Shown here one piece after another: positions 8,155 to 16,824 of a DNA stretch of 64,000 nt; the first letter of the stretch is position 1, and each line of letters starts with the position of its first letter. The notes below the pieces were generated by a model, which did not search any database, was not told where the DNA came from, and worked only from the letters and a program-made list of their open reading frames with translations. The stretch spans positions 1 through 64,000 of the forward strand of contig NZ_BLAE01000038.1 of NCBI RefSeq assembly GCF_009687865.1. The letters run 5' to 3'. This DNA is from Acrocarpospora macrocephala. Its GTDB lineage: Bacteria; Actinomycetota; Actinomycetes; Streptosporangiales; Streptosporangiaceae. The position numbers and the translations under genes were made by a program.

Positions 8155-8619
8155 TTACGTGGGCTGGTCGGACGTGAGACGTCCGAGCAGTTCGATGAGG
8201 CAGGTGAGGTCGTCTTCGGACCAGTCCTGGGTGCGGGCGTAGAACTCCTTGCCCCGGTCCTCCAGAGTCGCCGCGACCCGCCGGCGGCCGCGCTCGCTGA
8301 GCCCGACGATGATGCTGCGCCGGTCGCCGGGGGCGGGTGAGCTATCCAGCAGGCCGAGCGATCGCATCTTGCCGATCAGGGTGCTGGTGGAGCTGCGGTC
8401 CATGCTGACGGCTTCGGCGATGGCGCTGGGCCGCGCGGGCCCGAAGGCGTACAGCCAGCGCGCGATGTGGAACGCGGCCGGTTGCAGGTCGGCGTGAAAG
8501 TGCGCGGCGCTGCGCTCGCTCAGCGCGCGGGTCGCGCTCAGCAGGGCGTTGATCTGCTCGCCCAGCGCCAGTTCGAGCTCGTGCCGGCTGCTCTCACCGC
8601 CCTCAGAAGTAGTTTGCAT
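8155..8619 (-). CDS. MarR-family transcriptional regulator
   Basis: A 154-residue protein from ATG 8619 (MQTTSEGGESS). The winged helix is clear: RPSAIAEAVSMDRSSTSTLIGKM is the helix-turn-helix, and SPAPGDRRSIIVGLSERGRR is the wing with the conserved Asp-Arg-Arg. Family members bind as dimers to short palindromes and are released by small ligands. Its start codon lies inside a TAGTTT/AAACTA palindrome, so it probably represses itself and the divergent short-chain dehydrogenase gene. A longer frame upstream to 8796 would run through the operator and the divergent promoter region and is rejected. Confidence 0.88.
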   Translation of the reverse strand: MQTTSEGGESSRHELELALGEQINALLSATRALSERSAAHFHADLQPAAFHIARWLYAFGPARPSAIAEAVSMDRSSTSTLIGKMRSLGLLDSSPAPGDRRSIIVGLSERGRRRVAATLEDRGKEFYARTQDWSEDDLTCLIELLGRLTSDQPT

Positions 8620-8664
8620 ATCTAAACTATAGTCACCTACGATGATGGGCATATGCAAACTACT
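8608..8664. promoter_or_regulatory. MarR operator region with mirrored half-sites
   Basis: TAGTTT (8610-8615) and AAACTA (8624-8629) form a palindrome with eight bases between them, overlapping the marR start codon. A further AAACTA sits at 8657-8662. In addition AGTAGTTTGCATAT (8608-8621) and ATATGCAAACTACT (8651-8664) are perfect 14-base inverted repeats. The arrangement suits a dimeric repressor controlling both directions. Confidence 0.7.
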
Positions 8665-8852
8665 TTGGAAGGCCTTTCGAGCCCGCAAGGGCGGCGGGGT
8701 GTCGCTGCCGGCGGTCACGCTGGGGGTGTCGCCGGCGACGACGATCCTGGCCGTCGCCAACGGTGACATCACCACAGACCTGGGCGTGGGCCGCATCCGA
8801 ACGCCGGCTCCGCACCGAATGACCCGTCACCACGACCTTGGACAGGACCGTC

Positions 8853-9707
8853 ATGCAGCCCGTCATCGTCATCACCGGCGCCACCAGCGGCCTGGGCCGC
8901 CTGGCCGCCCTCGACCTCGCCCGGCGGGGCGCTCACCTCGCGATCACCGCCCGCGACCCGGACAAGGCCGAACAGACCCGAGATCAACTCCGCGCCCACG
9001 CCCCTCAAGCGGAGATCGAAGTGTTCCTGGCGGACTTCACCCGCCTGACCGACGTGCGGCGCATCGGCCGCGAGATCGCCGACCGGTACGACCACATCGA
9101 TGTGCTCATCAACAACGCCGGCATCCACGCCTTCACACCCCGCACCACGCCTGAGGGCCACCCCGAGATGATCACCGTCAACTACCTCGCCCCCTGGCTC
9201 CTCACCCGCGAACTCCTGCCGGCCCTGCGCCGGGCCCCGGCCGCCAGGATCGTCAACGTCGCCTCCCAAGCCTCCCGCCGCCACGGCACCCTCCGGCTCC
9301 CGCAGGACCTGACCGAGACGGTCCCGTTCACCGCACGCGGATCATCGCAGCACTACGGCAAGACCAAGCTGCTCGACATCATGTTCACCCTCGAACTGGC
9401 CCGGCGCCTGGCCGGCACCACCGTCACCGCCAACTGCCTGGATCCCGGCTTCAACACCACCGGCCTAGGCCGCGAGCTCCGCTTCGCCGCCACCCTGGAA
9501 AAGATCCTCACCCGGCTGTCGATCGGCGACCCCGCCCGCGGCGCCGGCCTGATCGTCACCCTCGCGACCGACCCCGCCTTCACCGGCCGCACCGGCGGCT
9601 ACTACACCGTCCGCAAACACCGCCAGATCCTGCCCACCCCACCCGGCGACGACCCCGAACTCCAGACCCGGCTGTGGCGCGAAACCGAACGACTCCTCAA
9701 CGGCTGA
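8853..9707 (+). CDS. Short-chain dehydrogenase/reductase
   Basis: A 284-residue protein from ATG 8853 (a TTG at 8838 is an alternative). It has the Rossmann cofactor motif TGATSGLG at residues 8-15, the NNAG strand at 87-90, Ser138 in NVASQAS, and the catalytic YGKTK with Tyr168 and Lys172, so the tetrad is complete. Domain length and motifs match the retinol-dehydrogenase/WW-oxidoreductase-like classical SDR branch. The residues after the first strand (TARDP) suggest NADPH preference. Substrate is unknown. It is divergent from the marR gene and probably its regulatory target, as in many redox-stress or xenobiotic-response pairs. Confidence 0.9.
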   Translation: MQPVIVITGATSGLGRLAALDLARRGAHLAITARDPDKAEQTRDQLRAHAPQAEIEVFLADFTRLTDVRRIGREIADRYDHIDVLINNAGIHAFTPRTTPEGHPEMITVNYLAPWLLTRELLPALRRAPAARIVNVASQASRRHGTLRLPQDLTETVPFTARGSSQHYGKTKLLDIMFTLELARRLAGTTVTANCLDPGFNTTGLGRELRFAATLEKILTRLSIGDPARGAGLIVTLATDPAFTGRTGGYYTVRKHRQILPTPPGDDPELQTRLWRETERLLNG

Positions 9708-9757
9708 ACCCGACGCCTTCCGCCCGGGAGCCCTCGAAGCCTTGCGTGACAACTTCT

Positions 9758-9841
9758 GTTATCTGGCAAGAATGCTTCCGAGGACCTGTGCCAGCTAGGG
9801 ACGGCCCGCCCGGTGCGCTTCGATTCTCGGTTATCTGGCAA
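9758..9841. repeat. Two direct copies of GTTATCTGGCAA in the intergenic region
   Basis: The 12-mer occurs at 9758-9769 and 9830-9841, each preceded by TTCT within a few bases. The 320-base stretch from 9708 to 10027 has no convincing gene. A short frame after the second copy shows no known motif. The repeats may be ends of a small lost element or protein-binding sites. Confidence 0.5.
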
Positions 9842-10027
9842 CCTTGGCGGACTACACCGAGATCGCGCAACTCGCTGACCAGCGCTGGCGAAATTCATCT
9901 GCCCAGCTCAAGAGCAGCTTCGTTGGATTCGCGGCCGCTGCTCAGGTGAGCCCACCAAGGCTCACAGGCGTAAGCCCGTGGATCATCTGTCGAGTGCATC
10001 GAGGAAGACGTCGGCGACAATCTCCCC

Positions 10028-10612
10028 ATGGCTCAGACGACGTTGCGGAGCAGCCGCATCCTGCTGGTCCCGCTCGCGGACGAACACCTGGAACACGAGG
10101 TCGAACTGGACGCCGACCCCGAGGTCATGCGCTATTTGGGCGACGGCCGTCCCCGTACCCGCGAGACGGTCGAACTCCTCCACCGCCAACGCCTCGCGGT
10201 CGCCGACTACGTTCCAGGGCTGGGTTTCTGGGCTGGTTTCGTCGAGGGAACTTTCGTCGGCTGGTGGATCCTGGAACCGCCGCAGCGCCCCGATCAGGGC
10301 CCAGTCGAAGGCCAAGCCGAGCTCGGCTACCGGCTCCTACCGCGCCACTGGCGCCAGGGCCTGGCCAGCGAGGGAGCCCGCGAGCTGCTCCGGCACGGTT
10401 TCGAAGATCTTGGCCTGAACCGCGTCTTCGCCGAGACAATGGCGGTCAACACCGCTTCTCGCGCGACCATGGCCACGATCGGCATGGAGCATATCCGTAC
10501 ATTCTTCATGGAATGGGAAGATCCACTTCCAGGCAGTGACCTGGGCGAGGTCGAGTACGCGATCACCAGGCAGTGGTGGCTCGCCCATCAAGTCCAGCCT
10601 CGTCATCGTTAA
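10028..10612 (+). CDS. GNAT-family N-acetyltransferase (RimJ/RimL-like)
   Basis: A 194-residue protein from ATG 10028. It opens with the RimJ-type pattern TLRSSRILLVPLADEHLEHE and DPEVMRYLGDG. Residues around 98-115 carry the acetyl-CoA pyrophosphate-binding strand-loop (ELGYRLLPRHWRQGLASEGARELL, motif A: Gln-Gly-Leu-Ala), and NTASRATMATIGME is motif B, where an Asn/Ser-containing turn precedes the last strand. Members transfer acetyl from acetyl-CoA to protein N termini or small amines such as antibiotics; the acceptor here is unknown. The LRV-repeat gene follows 40 bases downstream on the same strand and may be co-transcribed. Confidence 0.85.
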   Translation: MAQTTLRSSRILLVPLADEHLEHEVELDADPEVMRYLGDGRPRTRETVELLHRQRLAVADYVPGLGFWAGFVEGTFVGWWILEPPQRPDQGPVEGQAELGYRLLPRHWRQGLASEGARELLRHGFEDLGLNRVFAETMAVNTASRATMATIGMEHIRTFFMEWEDPLPGSDLGEVEYAITRQWWLAHQVQPRHR

Positions 10613-10652
10613 ACCAGGAGCCATCTGATCACGCTCCAGGCAGGATGTTCCG

Positions 10653-12146
10653 GTGAACCCTGTCCTGTGCGGGCTCGCCGCCAACCCAGCCCTGCCCGTT
10701 GAGCTGGTCGATCGGCTGATCGCGGTCGCGGACGAGTACATCGCCGCGGATCTGGCTGATCGCGAGGGCCTCAGCCGTGCGCAGGCGCTCACGCTGGCCT
10801 CGCGCGTTGAGGGGACTGCTGTCACGCTTGTGGGCCGGGGCTTGCTGACGGCCGACGACGTCGATCCCGTGGCCCAGCCGCTCGCCGCGCTTGCCCTGCT
10901 CGCCGAGGGCGTCGGCCGCCCTGAGTGGGCACGCCTGTTCGCTGCGGATCCGGACGCCGAGCGCCGGGAGAAGCTGGCGGCCTGCCTCGGCCTTCCGCCC
11001 GATGTGACGGAGACGCTCGCCGCCGACTCGAACGTACGGGTCGTCGCGGAACTCGCGCTGTGGACGACGGCGGACATGGCCGCCCGGCTCGCGGGGCATC
11101 CGCACGCTGAAGTCCGCCGTGCGGTGGCGGTCAACGAGGCGACGCCACCGGCCGTGCTGGCCGCGCTGATCACCGGCGAAGGGCTGCCGGCAGCGCGATG
11201 GTGTCTGGTCTGTGACGGCGAAGAGACGCCGTCCCCCGATCTGTGGGAGCCCTCCTGCGACGGCTCCCACGAGTCCACCGTTGACCGGACTCGCCAGGCC
11301 GTGCTGTGGAACCCGGCCGCGCCCGCCGGAGCCGTCATCGGCTTCGCCGACCATCCTTCGATGCAGCTGCGCTGGCCTCTAGCCATCCGCCCCGACCAGC
11401 CTGCAGAAACATATGAACGACTCGCCGATAGCCCGGAACCCGTCGTCCGCGCCGCCCTCGCCGAGAATCCCGCCATTCCTGACCACCTGGTACGCGCGCT
11501 GGCCACCGACCCGAGCCACGACGTGCGGCGCAACCTAGCAGCCAATCCGCACGTGCCCTTGGAGGTGCTCACCTCTTTGGCCGGTGCCGCCAAGGTCGCC
11601 CAGACCCTGTTGCCGCGGATCGCAGCCGCCTCTCCCGCCGAGGTCGGGGAACTGGCCCAATCACGGGATTCGGCCGTACGGATGCTCGTGGCTCAACGAC
11701 GCGATCTGCCTGCCGAGATCCGCGACACGCTCGCCGCCGACCCAGACGCGAAGGTGCTCAAGTCCATCGCCCCGCACCCGGGCCTGTCGGAAGCCCAACT
11801 GCGCGCCATGGTCGACCGGCACGGCGTGCGGGTCCTCGCCAAGGTGGCCACGAACCCGGACGCTTCACCGGCATTGCTGGAGGCCCTGACCCGGCACCAA
11901 CCACCGGTTCAGAAGGCGTTCCGCGAGATTGCCCGGCACCCCGATGTCACGGCCTCGGCGTTAATGGCCTGCCTTCGTGACCACCAGGCCAGGCGCATAG
12001 CCGCAGGCCATCCGTCACTGCCGTCCCAGACCATCACCGACCTGCTCGCCGACGAAGTCTGGCAGGTGGCGGAGTCGGCGGCCGCCAACCCCTCACTGCC
12101 GCGTGCGTCAATGTCGAAGCTTGTGTTCCGCCAAACAGGACATTGA
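10653..12146 (+). CDS. Leucine-rich repeat variant (LRV) protein
   Basis: A 497-residue protein starting at GTG 10653. It consists almost wholly of roughly 24-residue alpha-helical repeats of the type NPxxPxxLxxxLAxDxxxxVRxxVA (for example AENPAIPDHLVRALATDPSH and ANPHVPLEVLTSLAG), the signature of LRV proteins. In the family these make an open solenoid for protein or ligand binding. Around residues 185-210 the repeats are interrupted by a Cys-containing insert (WCLVCDGEE, EPSCDG) that could bind metal; some LRV proteins carry an Fe-S cluster, but at the N terminus, so this is only a suggestion. No signal or membrane segment is present. Function is unknown. Confidence 0.75.
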   Translation: MNPVLCGLAANPALPVELVDRLIAVADEYIAADLADREGLSRAQALTLASRVEGTAVTLVGRGLLTADDVDPVAQPLAALALLAEGVGRPEWARLFAADPDAERREKLAACLGLPPDVTETLAADSNVRVVAELALWTTADMAARLAGHPHAEVRRAVAVNEATPPAVLAALITGEGLPAARWCLVCDGEETPSPDLWEPSCDGSHESTVDRTRQAVLWNPAAPAGAVIGFADHPSMQLRWPLAIRPDQPAETYERLADSPEPVVRAALAENPAIPDHLVRALATDPSHDVRRNLAANPHVPLEVLTSLAGAAKVAQTLLPRIAAASPAEVGELAQSRDSAVRMLVAQRRDLPAEIRDTLAADPDAKVLKSIAPHPGLSEAQLRAMVDRHGVRVLAKVATNPDASPALLEALTRHQPPVQKAFREIARHPDVTASALMACLRDHQARRIAAGHPSLPSQTITDLLADEVWQVAESAAANPSLPRASMSKLVFRQTGH

Positions 12147-12453
12147 AGGACAGCCAGGCCAGACGACGCAGCAGGCCGCTGCCGTCGTAGGGGGCGCAGA
12201 CAATTCAGGAAGTGCATGCCATGCCCCGGCGGCCTCATCACGTCCTGACCAGGTGCGTTGTGAGCGTGCGCCGCCGCGCCCTCAGGTTCGCGTGATTTCT
12301 CGGCCGAATTCTTCTGAATTGCCGCTTGAAGTCCGTACGTCCCGTGGGCATAGTGGTGCAACCACCGGCGTATTACGCGGTGGTATGTGTTCTTGGGGGC
12401 GAGCCAAGATCATAGTCGGTAGCGCACTTTATGCGCGGAATGGGACGTGAAGG
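12147..12453. other. Intergenic region upstream of the conservon
   Basis: I see no gene in these 307 bases. The last 100 bases before the cvnA start contain G-rich and A/T-rich patches that could be promoter elements, but no convincing -10/-35 pair. The TGA at 12448-12450 sets a hard upstream limit for the cvnA frame, which begins four bases later. Confidence 0.4.
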
Positions 12454-14718
12454 TTGAGCTCGCCGCCGCCGATTCGGTCCAAGCTTCTCAGAATCCTGTT
12501 GATTCCCCTGATCTCCATGATCGCTTTGTGGGGGTTCATCGCCTACTCCAGCGTCCAGGAGATCGTCGACATCTCCCAGAGCCAGGACCGCTGGGAGGCC
12601 ATCGGCTCACCGGTGCTGCAGTTGATCGTCGAGCTTCAGCGGGAGCGCCAGCTCTCCGCCGAGGCGGTCCGCGGCACCGGAGCCGACCAGCCCTTGGCGG
12701 AGCAGCGCCGGGTCACCGACAGCAAGGTGGCGCGCCTGCGCGAGGCGATCGGGTCGGTGGACTCGGTCCCCGAGAGCGGGACCCCCGCCGCCGTGCGCGC
12801 TCTGGTGGAGTCCCTGGACGGGCTGAACGACCTGCGCTCGTCCGCCGACAACGGCAGGCTCACCCCTCCGCTCAAGGTCATCGACGCGTACGACGACCTG
12901 ATCGGCGTCGCCAACCGGCAGTTCAGCGATCGTGACGCGCTGAGCGACGTGTCGTCGTACCGCGCGGTGCGTGGCATGTCCGCCTACAGCGCCACCGCCG
13001 AATACCTGGGCAGGGAGCACGCCGTGCTGACCAGCACGATGGTGCACCAGAAGATGACCCCCACCGACCGGGCCGCGTTCGTGGCCGCGATGACCAGCCG
13101 CAGGCTCGTCTTCGCCAACGCCGACCGGGACATGGGCCCCGACTTGAGGGAGCGCTACCAGGATCTCCTGAACGGCGGCCCGTACCAGCGGCTCGTGGAC
13201 GTGGAGGACAGGCTCTTCGTGTGGGACACCAACGGCGCGCCGCCGGTGGATCCCGCCGAGTGGAAGAGCGACACGGAGACGATCCTCAACACGATCAACC
13301 AGGACACCTCGCAGGAGCTGGGCCGGGCCGCGGCGGAACAGCAGGCGGCCAAGACCGCGGCGTACTGGCGGATCGGCCTGGTCCTGGTGCTCGGCCTGAT
13401 CGCGGTCATCCTGTCGGTCGTGCTGTCCTACCGGTTCGGCCGGTTGCTGATCAACGAGCTCAAGCGGCTTCAGGCCTCGGCCGTGGAACTCGCCGAGGAG
13501 CGCCTGCCCCGGCTGGTCGAGCGGCTGCGCAGGGGCGACGACGTGGACCCCGCCACCGAGGCCCCGGACCCGGCCCCCGCCGACACCGCCGAATTCGACC
13601 GGGTCGTCCGGGCGTTCTCGGCCGTACGGCGCACCGCCGTCGAGGCCGCCGTCGGCCAGGCGACCCTCCGCAAGGGCGTCGGCCAGGTGTTCCTCAACCT
13701 CGCCAGGCGCAACCAGGCGCTGCTGCACAGCCAGCTCAGCCTGCTCGACATCATGGAGCGCCGCGTCGAGGAGCCGGAGATCCTGGAGGATCTCTTCAAA
13801 CTCGACCACCTCACCACCCGGATGCGGCGGCACGCCGAGAACCTGATCATCCTGTCCGGCTCCGCCCCGGCCCGGAGGTGGCGCGACCCGGTGCCGCTCT
13901 ACGACGTCGTACGCAGCGCGGTGATCGAGGTCAAGGATTACACCCGCGTCATCGTGGCGCCCATGCCGAACGCCCCGGCGCTGGTGGGCGCGGCGGTCAC
14001 CGACGTGATCCACCTGGTGGCCGAGCTGGTGGAGAACGCCGCGGTCTTCTCGCCCCCCGAGACCACGATCCACATCCGGAGCGCGGTGGCCGCGAACGGC
14101 TTCGGGCTGGAAGTCGAGGACCGGGGCCTGGGGCTCAGCCCGGCCACGCTTGAGCGGGTCAACGCGCGGCTCGCCGAACCGCCGGAGTTCGATCTGGCCG
14201 ACAGCGACCGGCTCGGCCTCTTCGTGGTGTCCAGGCTCGCCGCCCGGCACGGCATCAAGATCGCGCTCCGGCCCTCGCCGTACGGCGGCACCACCGCGAT
14301 CGTGCTGCTGCCGTCCAGCCTGCTCGCCGCCGCGGAGGCGCAGGCTCATCCGATGTACGCCAAACTGGCCGGCCCCACGCGAGCACTGAGCGCGATGCCC
14401 GACACCTGGTCCCAGGGGACGCCGGACTGGTTCGCGGCCGAGCGGCAGGAAGTCCCGGCGCGCAGGACCCCGCCCGTGCCGGACGACGACGATCTGGACG
14501 GGTTGCCGATGCGGGTCCCCCTGGCCAACCTGGCCCCGCAGCTTCGCGGCGCGCCGTCCCAGGAACAGCAGGACGTCTCCGTGAGATCTCCGGAAGAGCT
14601 CCGGAAACTCATGTCGTCGATGCAACGCGGCTGGCAGCAGGGCCGTACCCAGGTCGAACAGGGACACGACACGTGGAATAGAAAGGACGGCCATCCCGAT
14701 GCACAACCCTGGAGCTGA
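12454..14718 (+). CDS. cvnA: Conservon sensor histidine-kinase-like protein CvnA
   Basis: A 754-residue protein. The only in-frame start before the first membrane segment is TTG 12454, because a stop lies just upstream. One membrane helix at residues 8-30 (LLRILLIPLISMIALWGFIAYSS) and a second near 310-330 (IGLVLVLGLIAVILSVVLSY) flank an extracellular nitrate/nitrite-sensing-type four-helix domain. A HAMP-like linker follows, then a dimerisation helix (QVFLNLARRNQALLHSQLSLLD) and an HATPase region with ELVENAA (N box), VEDRGLGLS (G1) and DRLGLFVVSRLAARHGI (G2). No phosphoacceptor His in a normal H-box is evident, as is usual for CvnA. The C-terminal tail is low-complexity. Its 3' end overlaps cvnB by 20 bases. 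It is thought to regulate the CvnD GTPase as part of a membrane complex. Confidence 0.92.
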   Translation: MSSPPPIRSKLLRILLIPLISMIALWGFIAYSSVQEIVDISQSQDRWEAIGSPVLQLIVELQRERQLSAEAVRGTGADQPLAEQRRVTDSKVARLREAIGSVDSVPESGTPAAVRALVESLDGLNDLRSSADNGRLTPPLKVIDAYDDLIGVANRQFSDRDALSDVSSYRAVRGMSAYSATAEYLGREHAVLTSTMVHQKMTPTDRAAFVAAMTSRRLVFANADRDMGPDLRERYQDLLNGGPYQRLVDVEDRLFVWDTNGAPPVDPAEWKSDTETILNTINQDTSQELGRAAAEQQAAKTAAYWRIGLVLVLGLIAVILSVVLSYRFGRLLINELKRLQASAVELAEERLPRLVERLRRGDDVDPATEAPDPAPADTAEFDRVVRAFSAVRRTAVEAAVGQATLRKGVGQVFLNLARRNQALLHSQLSLLDIMERRVEEPEILEDLFKLDHLTTRMRRHAENLIILSGSAPARRWRDPVPLYDVVRSAVIEVKDYTRVIVAPMPNAPALVGAAVTDVIHLVAELVENAAVFSPPETTIHIRSAVAANGFGLEVEDRGLGLSPATLERVNARLAEPPEFDLADSDRLGLFVVSRLAARHGIKIALRPSPYGGTTAIVLLPSSLLAAAEAQAHPMYAKLAGPTRALSAMPDTWSQGTPDWFAAERQEVPARRTPPVPDDDDLDGLPMRVPLANLAPQLRGAPSQEQQDVSVRSPEELRKLMSSMQRGWQQGRTQVEQGHDTWNRKDGHPDAQPWS

Positions 14719-15124
14719 ACTGAAGTGGCTGCTCGACGACCTCACTCAGCGTGTCCCCGACATCCGGCACGCCATCGTCCTGTCCGCCGACGGTCTGGCC
14801 ATGGGCGGCTCGCGGGAACTGACCCGGGAGGACGTCGAGCACCTTTCCGCCATCTCCGCGGGAAGCCACAGCCTCGCGCAGGGCGCCGGACGGCACTTCG
14901 GTCTCGGCGGCGTACGGCAGACCATCATCGAGATGGAGGGCGGCTTCCTGCTCGTCACCGGGGCGGGCCAGGGCGCCAGGCTGGCCGTGCTGGCGGCGGG
15001 CGAAGCCGAACTCGGCATGGTCACCTACGAGATGGCGCTGCTGGTCAAGCGAGTCGGCGAGCACCTGTCCACGCAGCCGAGGGGGACGGCTCCGGCACCC
15101 GCCTGGAATGGCCAGAAGCCGTGA
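14699..15124 (+). CDS. cvnB: Roadblock/LC7-domain protein CvnB
   Basis: A 141-residue protein from ATG 14699, which lies inside the end of cvnA. The Roadblock/LC7 fold is recognisable: ELKWLLDDLTQRVPDIRHAIVLSADGLAMG is the first helix-strand unit, and EMEGGFLLVTGAGQGARLAVLA the later strands. Proteins of this family act as scaffolds or GTPase-regulating subunits, and in conservons CvnB forms part of the CvnA-D membrane complex. It ends in a TGA that overlaps the GTG of cvnC. The overlap with both neighbours shows tight operon translation. Confidence 0.93.
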   Translation: MHNPGAELKWLLDDLTQRVPDIRHAIVLSADGLAMGGSRELTREDVEHLSAISAGSHSLAQGAGRHFGLGGVRQTIIEMEGGFLLVTGAGQGARLAVLAAGEAELGMVTYEMALLVKRVGEHLSTQPRGTAPAPAWNGQKP

Positions 15125-15471
15125 CAGGCCACGACCCCGGGCCGCTGATCAGGCTCTTCGGCCTGACCGGCGGCCGCGCGCGCCCGCAGGGCGAGGCCTT
15201 CGACCTGGTGGCCATCGTCACGACCGTCAGCGTGGCCACCGAGCGGGCGGACCTGATGCTGGAGCATCTCACCGTCCTGTCGTTGTGCCGCAAGCCCTGC
15301 CCGGTGGCGGACGTCGCGGCGCACCTCAAGCTGCCGCTCAACATCACCCGCGTGATTCTCGGCGATCTGCGCCGCGAAGGCCTGGTGACCATCGACCGGC
15401 CGCGTCCGGTGGCACAGACGATCGACGAACGCATCTACAGGGAAGTGCTGAATGGGCTACGCCGCCTCTGA
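15121..15471 (+). CDS. cvnC: DUF742 protein CvnC
   Basis: A 116-residue protein from GTG 15121, overlapping the cvnB stop by four bases. It has the DUF742 layout: an N-terminal LIRLFGLTGGRARP segment, a central region around LMLEHLTVLSLCRKPCPVADVA, then a winged-helix-like part (AAHLKLPLNITRVILGDLRREGLV). It ends near RIYREVLNGLRRL, the classic family terminus. In conservons CvnC interacts with CvnD and the sensor. Its 3' end overlaps cvnD by 20 bases. The helix-turn-helix-like portion hints at DNA or protein binding, but no experiment is implied here. Confidence 0.93.
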   Translation: MTGHDPGPLIRLFGLTGGRARPQGEAFDLVAIVTTVSVATERADLMLEHLTVLSLCRKPCPVADVAAHLKLPLNITRVILGDLRREGLVTIDRPRPVAQTIDERIYREVLNGLRRL

Positions 15472-16054
15472 GTCCGGATCTACCGAGGTCGCCTCGGCGC
15501 TGGCCATCAAGATCCTCATCGCCGGCGGCTTCGGCGTCGGCAAGACCACCATGGTCGGCACGATCAGCGAGATCCGCCCGCTGCACACCGAGGAACTGCT
15601 GAGCGAACGCGGCATCGGCGTGGACGACACCTCAGGCGTGGAATCCAAAACCACCACAACCGTGGCCCTGGACTTCGGCCGCATCACCATCCGCGAAGGC
15701 CTCTGGCTCTACTTGTTCGGCACACCCGGCCAAGACCGCTTCTGGTTCATGTGGGACGAACTGTCCATCGGCGCCCTCGGCTCGGTCGTCCTCGCCGACA
15801 CCCGCCGCCTGCAGGATTGTTTCGCCGCCATCGACTACTTCGAACAGCGCGGCATCCCGTTCCTGGTCGCCGTCAACTGCTTCGACGGCGCCCGCCGCCA
15901 CGAACCCGCCACGGTACGGCGAGCACTCGGCCTGGGCGACGCCACCCCCATCGTGCTCTGTGACGTACGCGACCGCGAGTCGGTCAAAGACGTGCTGACC
16001 ACGCTGGTCATGTACGCGGTGGAGGGCGTCTTCAAAGCCTCCCGCCCCGCGTGA
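15452..16054 (+). CDS. cvnD: Ras-like small GTPase CvnD
   Basis: A 200-residue protein from ATG 15452. Walker A is GGFGVGKTT at residues 25-33. The switch I region carries the run of threonines typical of the group (ESKTTTTVALDFG), and the switch II G3 motif reads FGTPGQDRF, with Gly-Thr-Pro in place of the canonical Asp-x-x-Gly. NCFD (VAVNCFDGA) stands in for NKxD and gives guanine specificity in this family. It is the output GTPase of the conservon, predicted to sit at the membrane with CvnA-C. No P450 or other conservon extra gene follows; the next gene is convergent and overlaps the last 23 bases. Confidence 0.94.
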   Translation: MGYAASESGSTEVASALAIKILIAGGFGVGKTTMVGTISEIRPLHTEELLSERGIGVDDTSGVESKTTTTVALDFGRITIREGLWLYLFGTPGQDRFWFMWDELSIGALGSVVLADTRRLQDCFAAIDYFEQRGIPFLVAVNCFDGARRHEPATVRRALGLGDATPIVLCDVRDRESVKDVLTTLVMYAVEGVFKASRPA

Positions 16055-16721
16055 CCGAACCGTCTTCGAAGTCGCGGCGTGCTGCTGGGGATAGCAGGAG
16101 TCCCGCGACCACGATGAAGATCATTATGGCGAGCGCCGGCTGGATGACGGACATCCGCCACACGGGAATCTGGGCCATGGCCGCCCAGTCAGGGGCTCGT
16201 ACCTGAGGGACCAGTTCGGCCAGCAGTCGCGAGAAGGCGGCGGCGCACGCGCAGACCGACAGGACGACCGCGGTCCAGCGGGCGGTGGCCCGCCGGCGGA
16301 GGATGCCTACGGCGAGCGCGGCCAAGCTGACGACGAGGATGGCGACCGGTGGCAGTAGGGCCAAGACGAGGAGCCCATTCATCCCGATGGCTTCGCGGCG
16401 CGCCAATTCCAGGAAGACCCCCGACAACAAGGCGCCGCCGATCAGGAAGGCTGCCGCCAAGGTGGTGGTCCAGGACGCCCGGTGCTCCGCGTGATGCGTG
16501 CTCTGTCTGAGCAGATCTCGCGCGATTACGCCGACCAGGATACCGGCGGCGCCGCCGAAGAGAGCGCCGACAGTGGCCAGACCACCCAGCCCCAGGCCGA
16601 AGATTTCCGAGGTCGCGGGCCCGACGATGGCCCCGGCCACCGCGCCTGGGGCGGCGGCCATCATGGTGTGCCGCAGACCCAAGATATCGGGGTCCACCGC
16701 TTTCAATACATCCTTCTCCAT
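16032..16721 (-). CDS. Polytopic membrane protein of unknown function
   Basis: A 229-residue protein with about six hydrophobic helices: TMMAAAPGAVAGAIVGPA, LGGLATVGALFGGAAGILVGV, TTTLAAAFLIGGALLSGVFL, LLVLALLPPVAILVVSLAAL, AVVLSVCACAAAFSRLLAEL and IQPALAIMIFIVVAGLLLS. There is no catalytic motif I can recognise. Its 3' end overlaps the end of cvnD on the other strand by 23 bases. The propeller-like gene on the same strand begins about 1.3 kb further on, so this gene is probably transcribed with or after it. No ribosome binding site of quality precedes ATG 16721. Confidence 0.6.
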   Translation of the reverse strand: MEKDVLKAVDPDILGLRHTMMAAAPGAVAGAIVGPATSEIFGLGLGGLATVGALFGGAAGILVGVIARDLLRQSTHHAEHRASWTTTLAAAFLIGGALLSGVFLELARREAIGMNGLLVLALLPPVAILVVSLAALAVGILRRRATARWTAVVLSVCACAAAFSRLLAELVPQVRAPDWAAMAQIPVWRMSVIQPALAIMIFIVVAGLLLSPAARRDFEDGSVTRGGRL

Positions 16722-16824
16722 ACCTTGAGAGTGCGAGACGAGGGCTTCGCGGGTTATCCGTTCTCGTACTCAACCGGTTAGAGGGTTCAAACTCAGTTTC
16801 AACTACGACCGCCTCAACCACCTG

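Noticed and set aside
12607-14745. A 712-codon minus-strand frame opposite cvnA
   Set aside because: CvnA has recognisable sensor and HATPase motifs; the antisense product is His/Arg/Gly-rich and motif-free.
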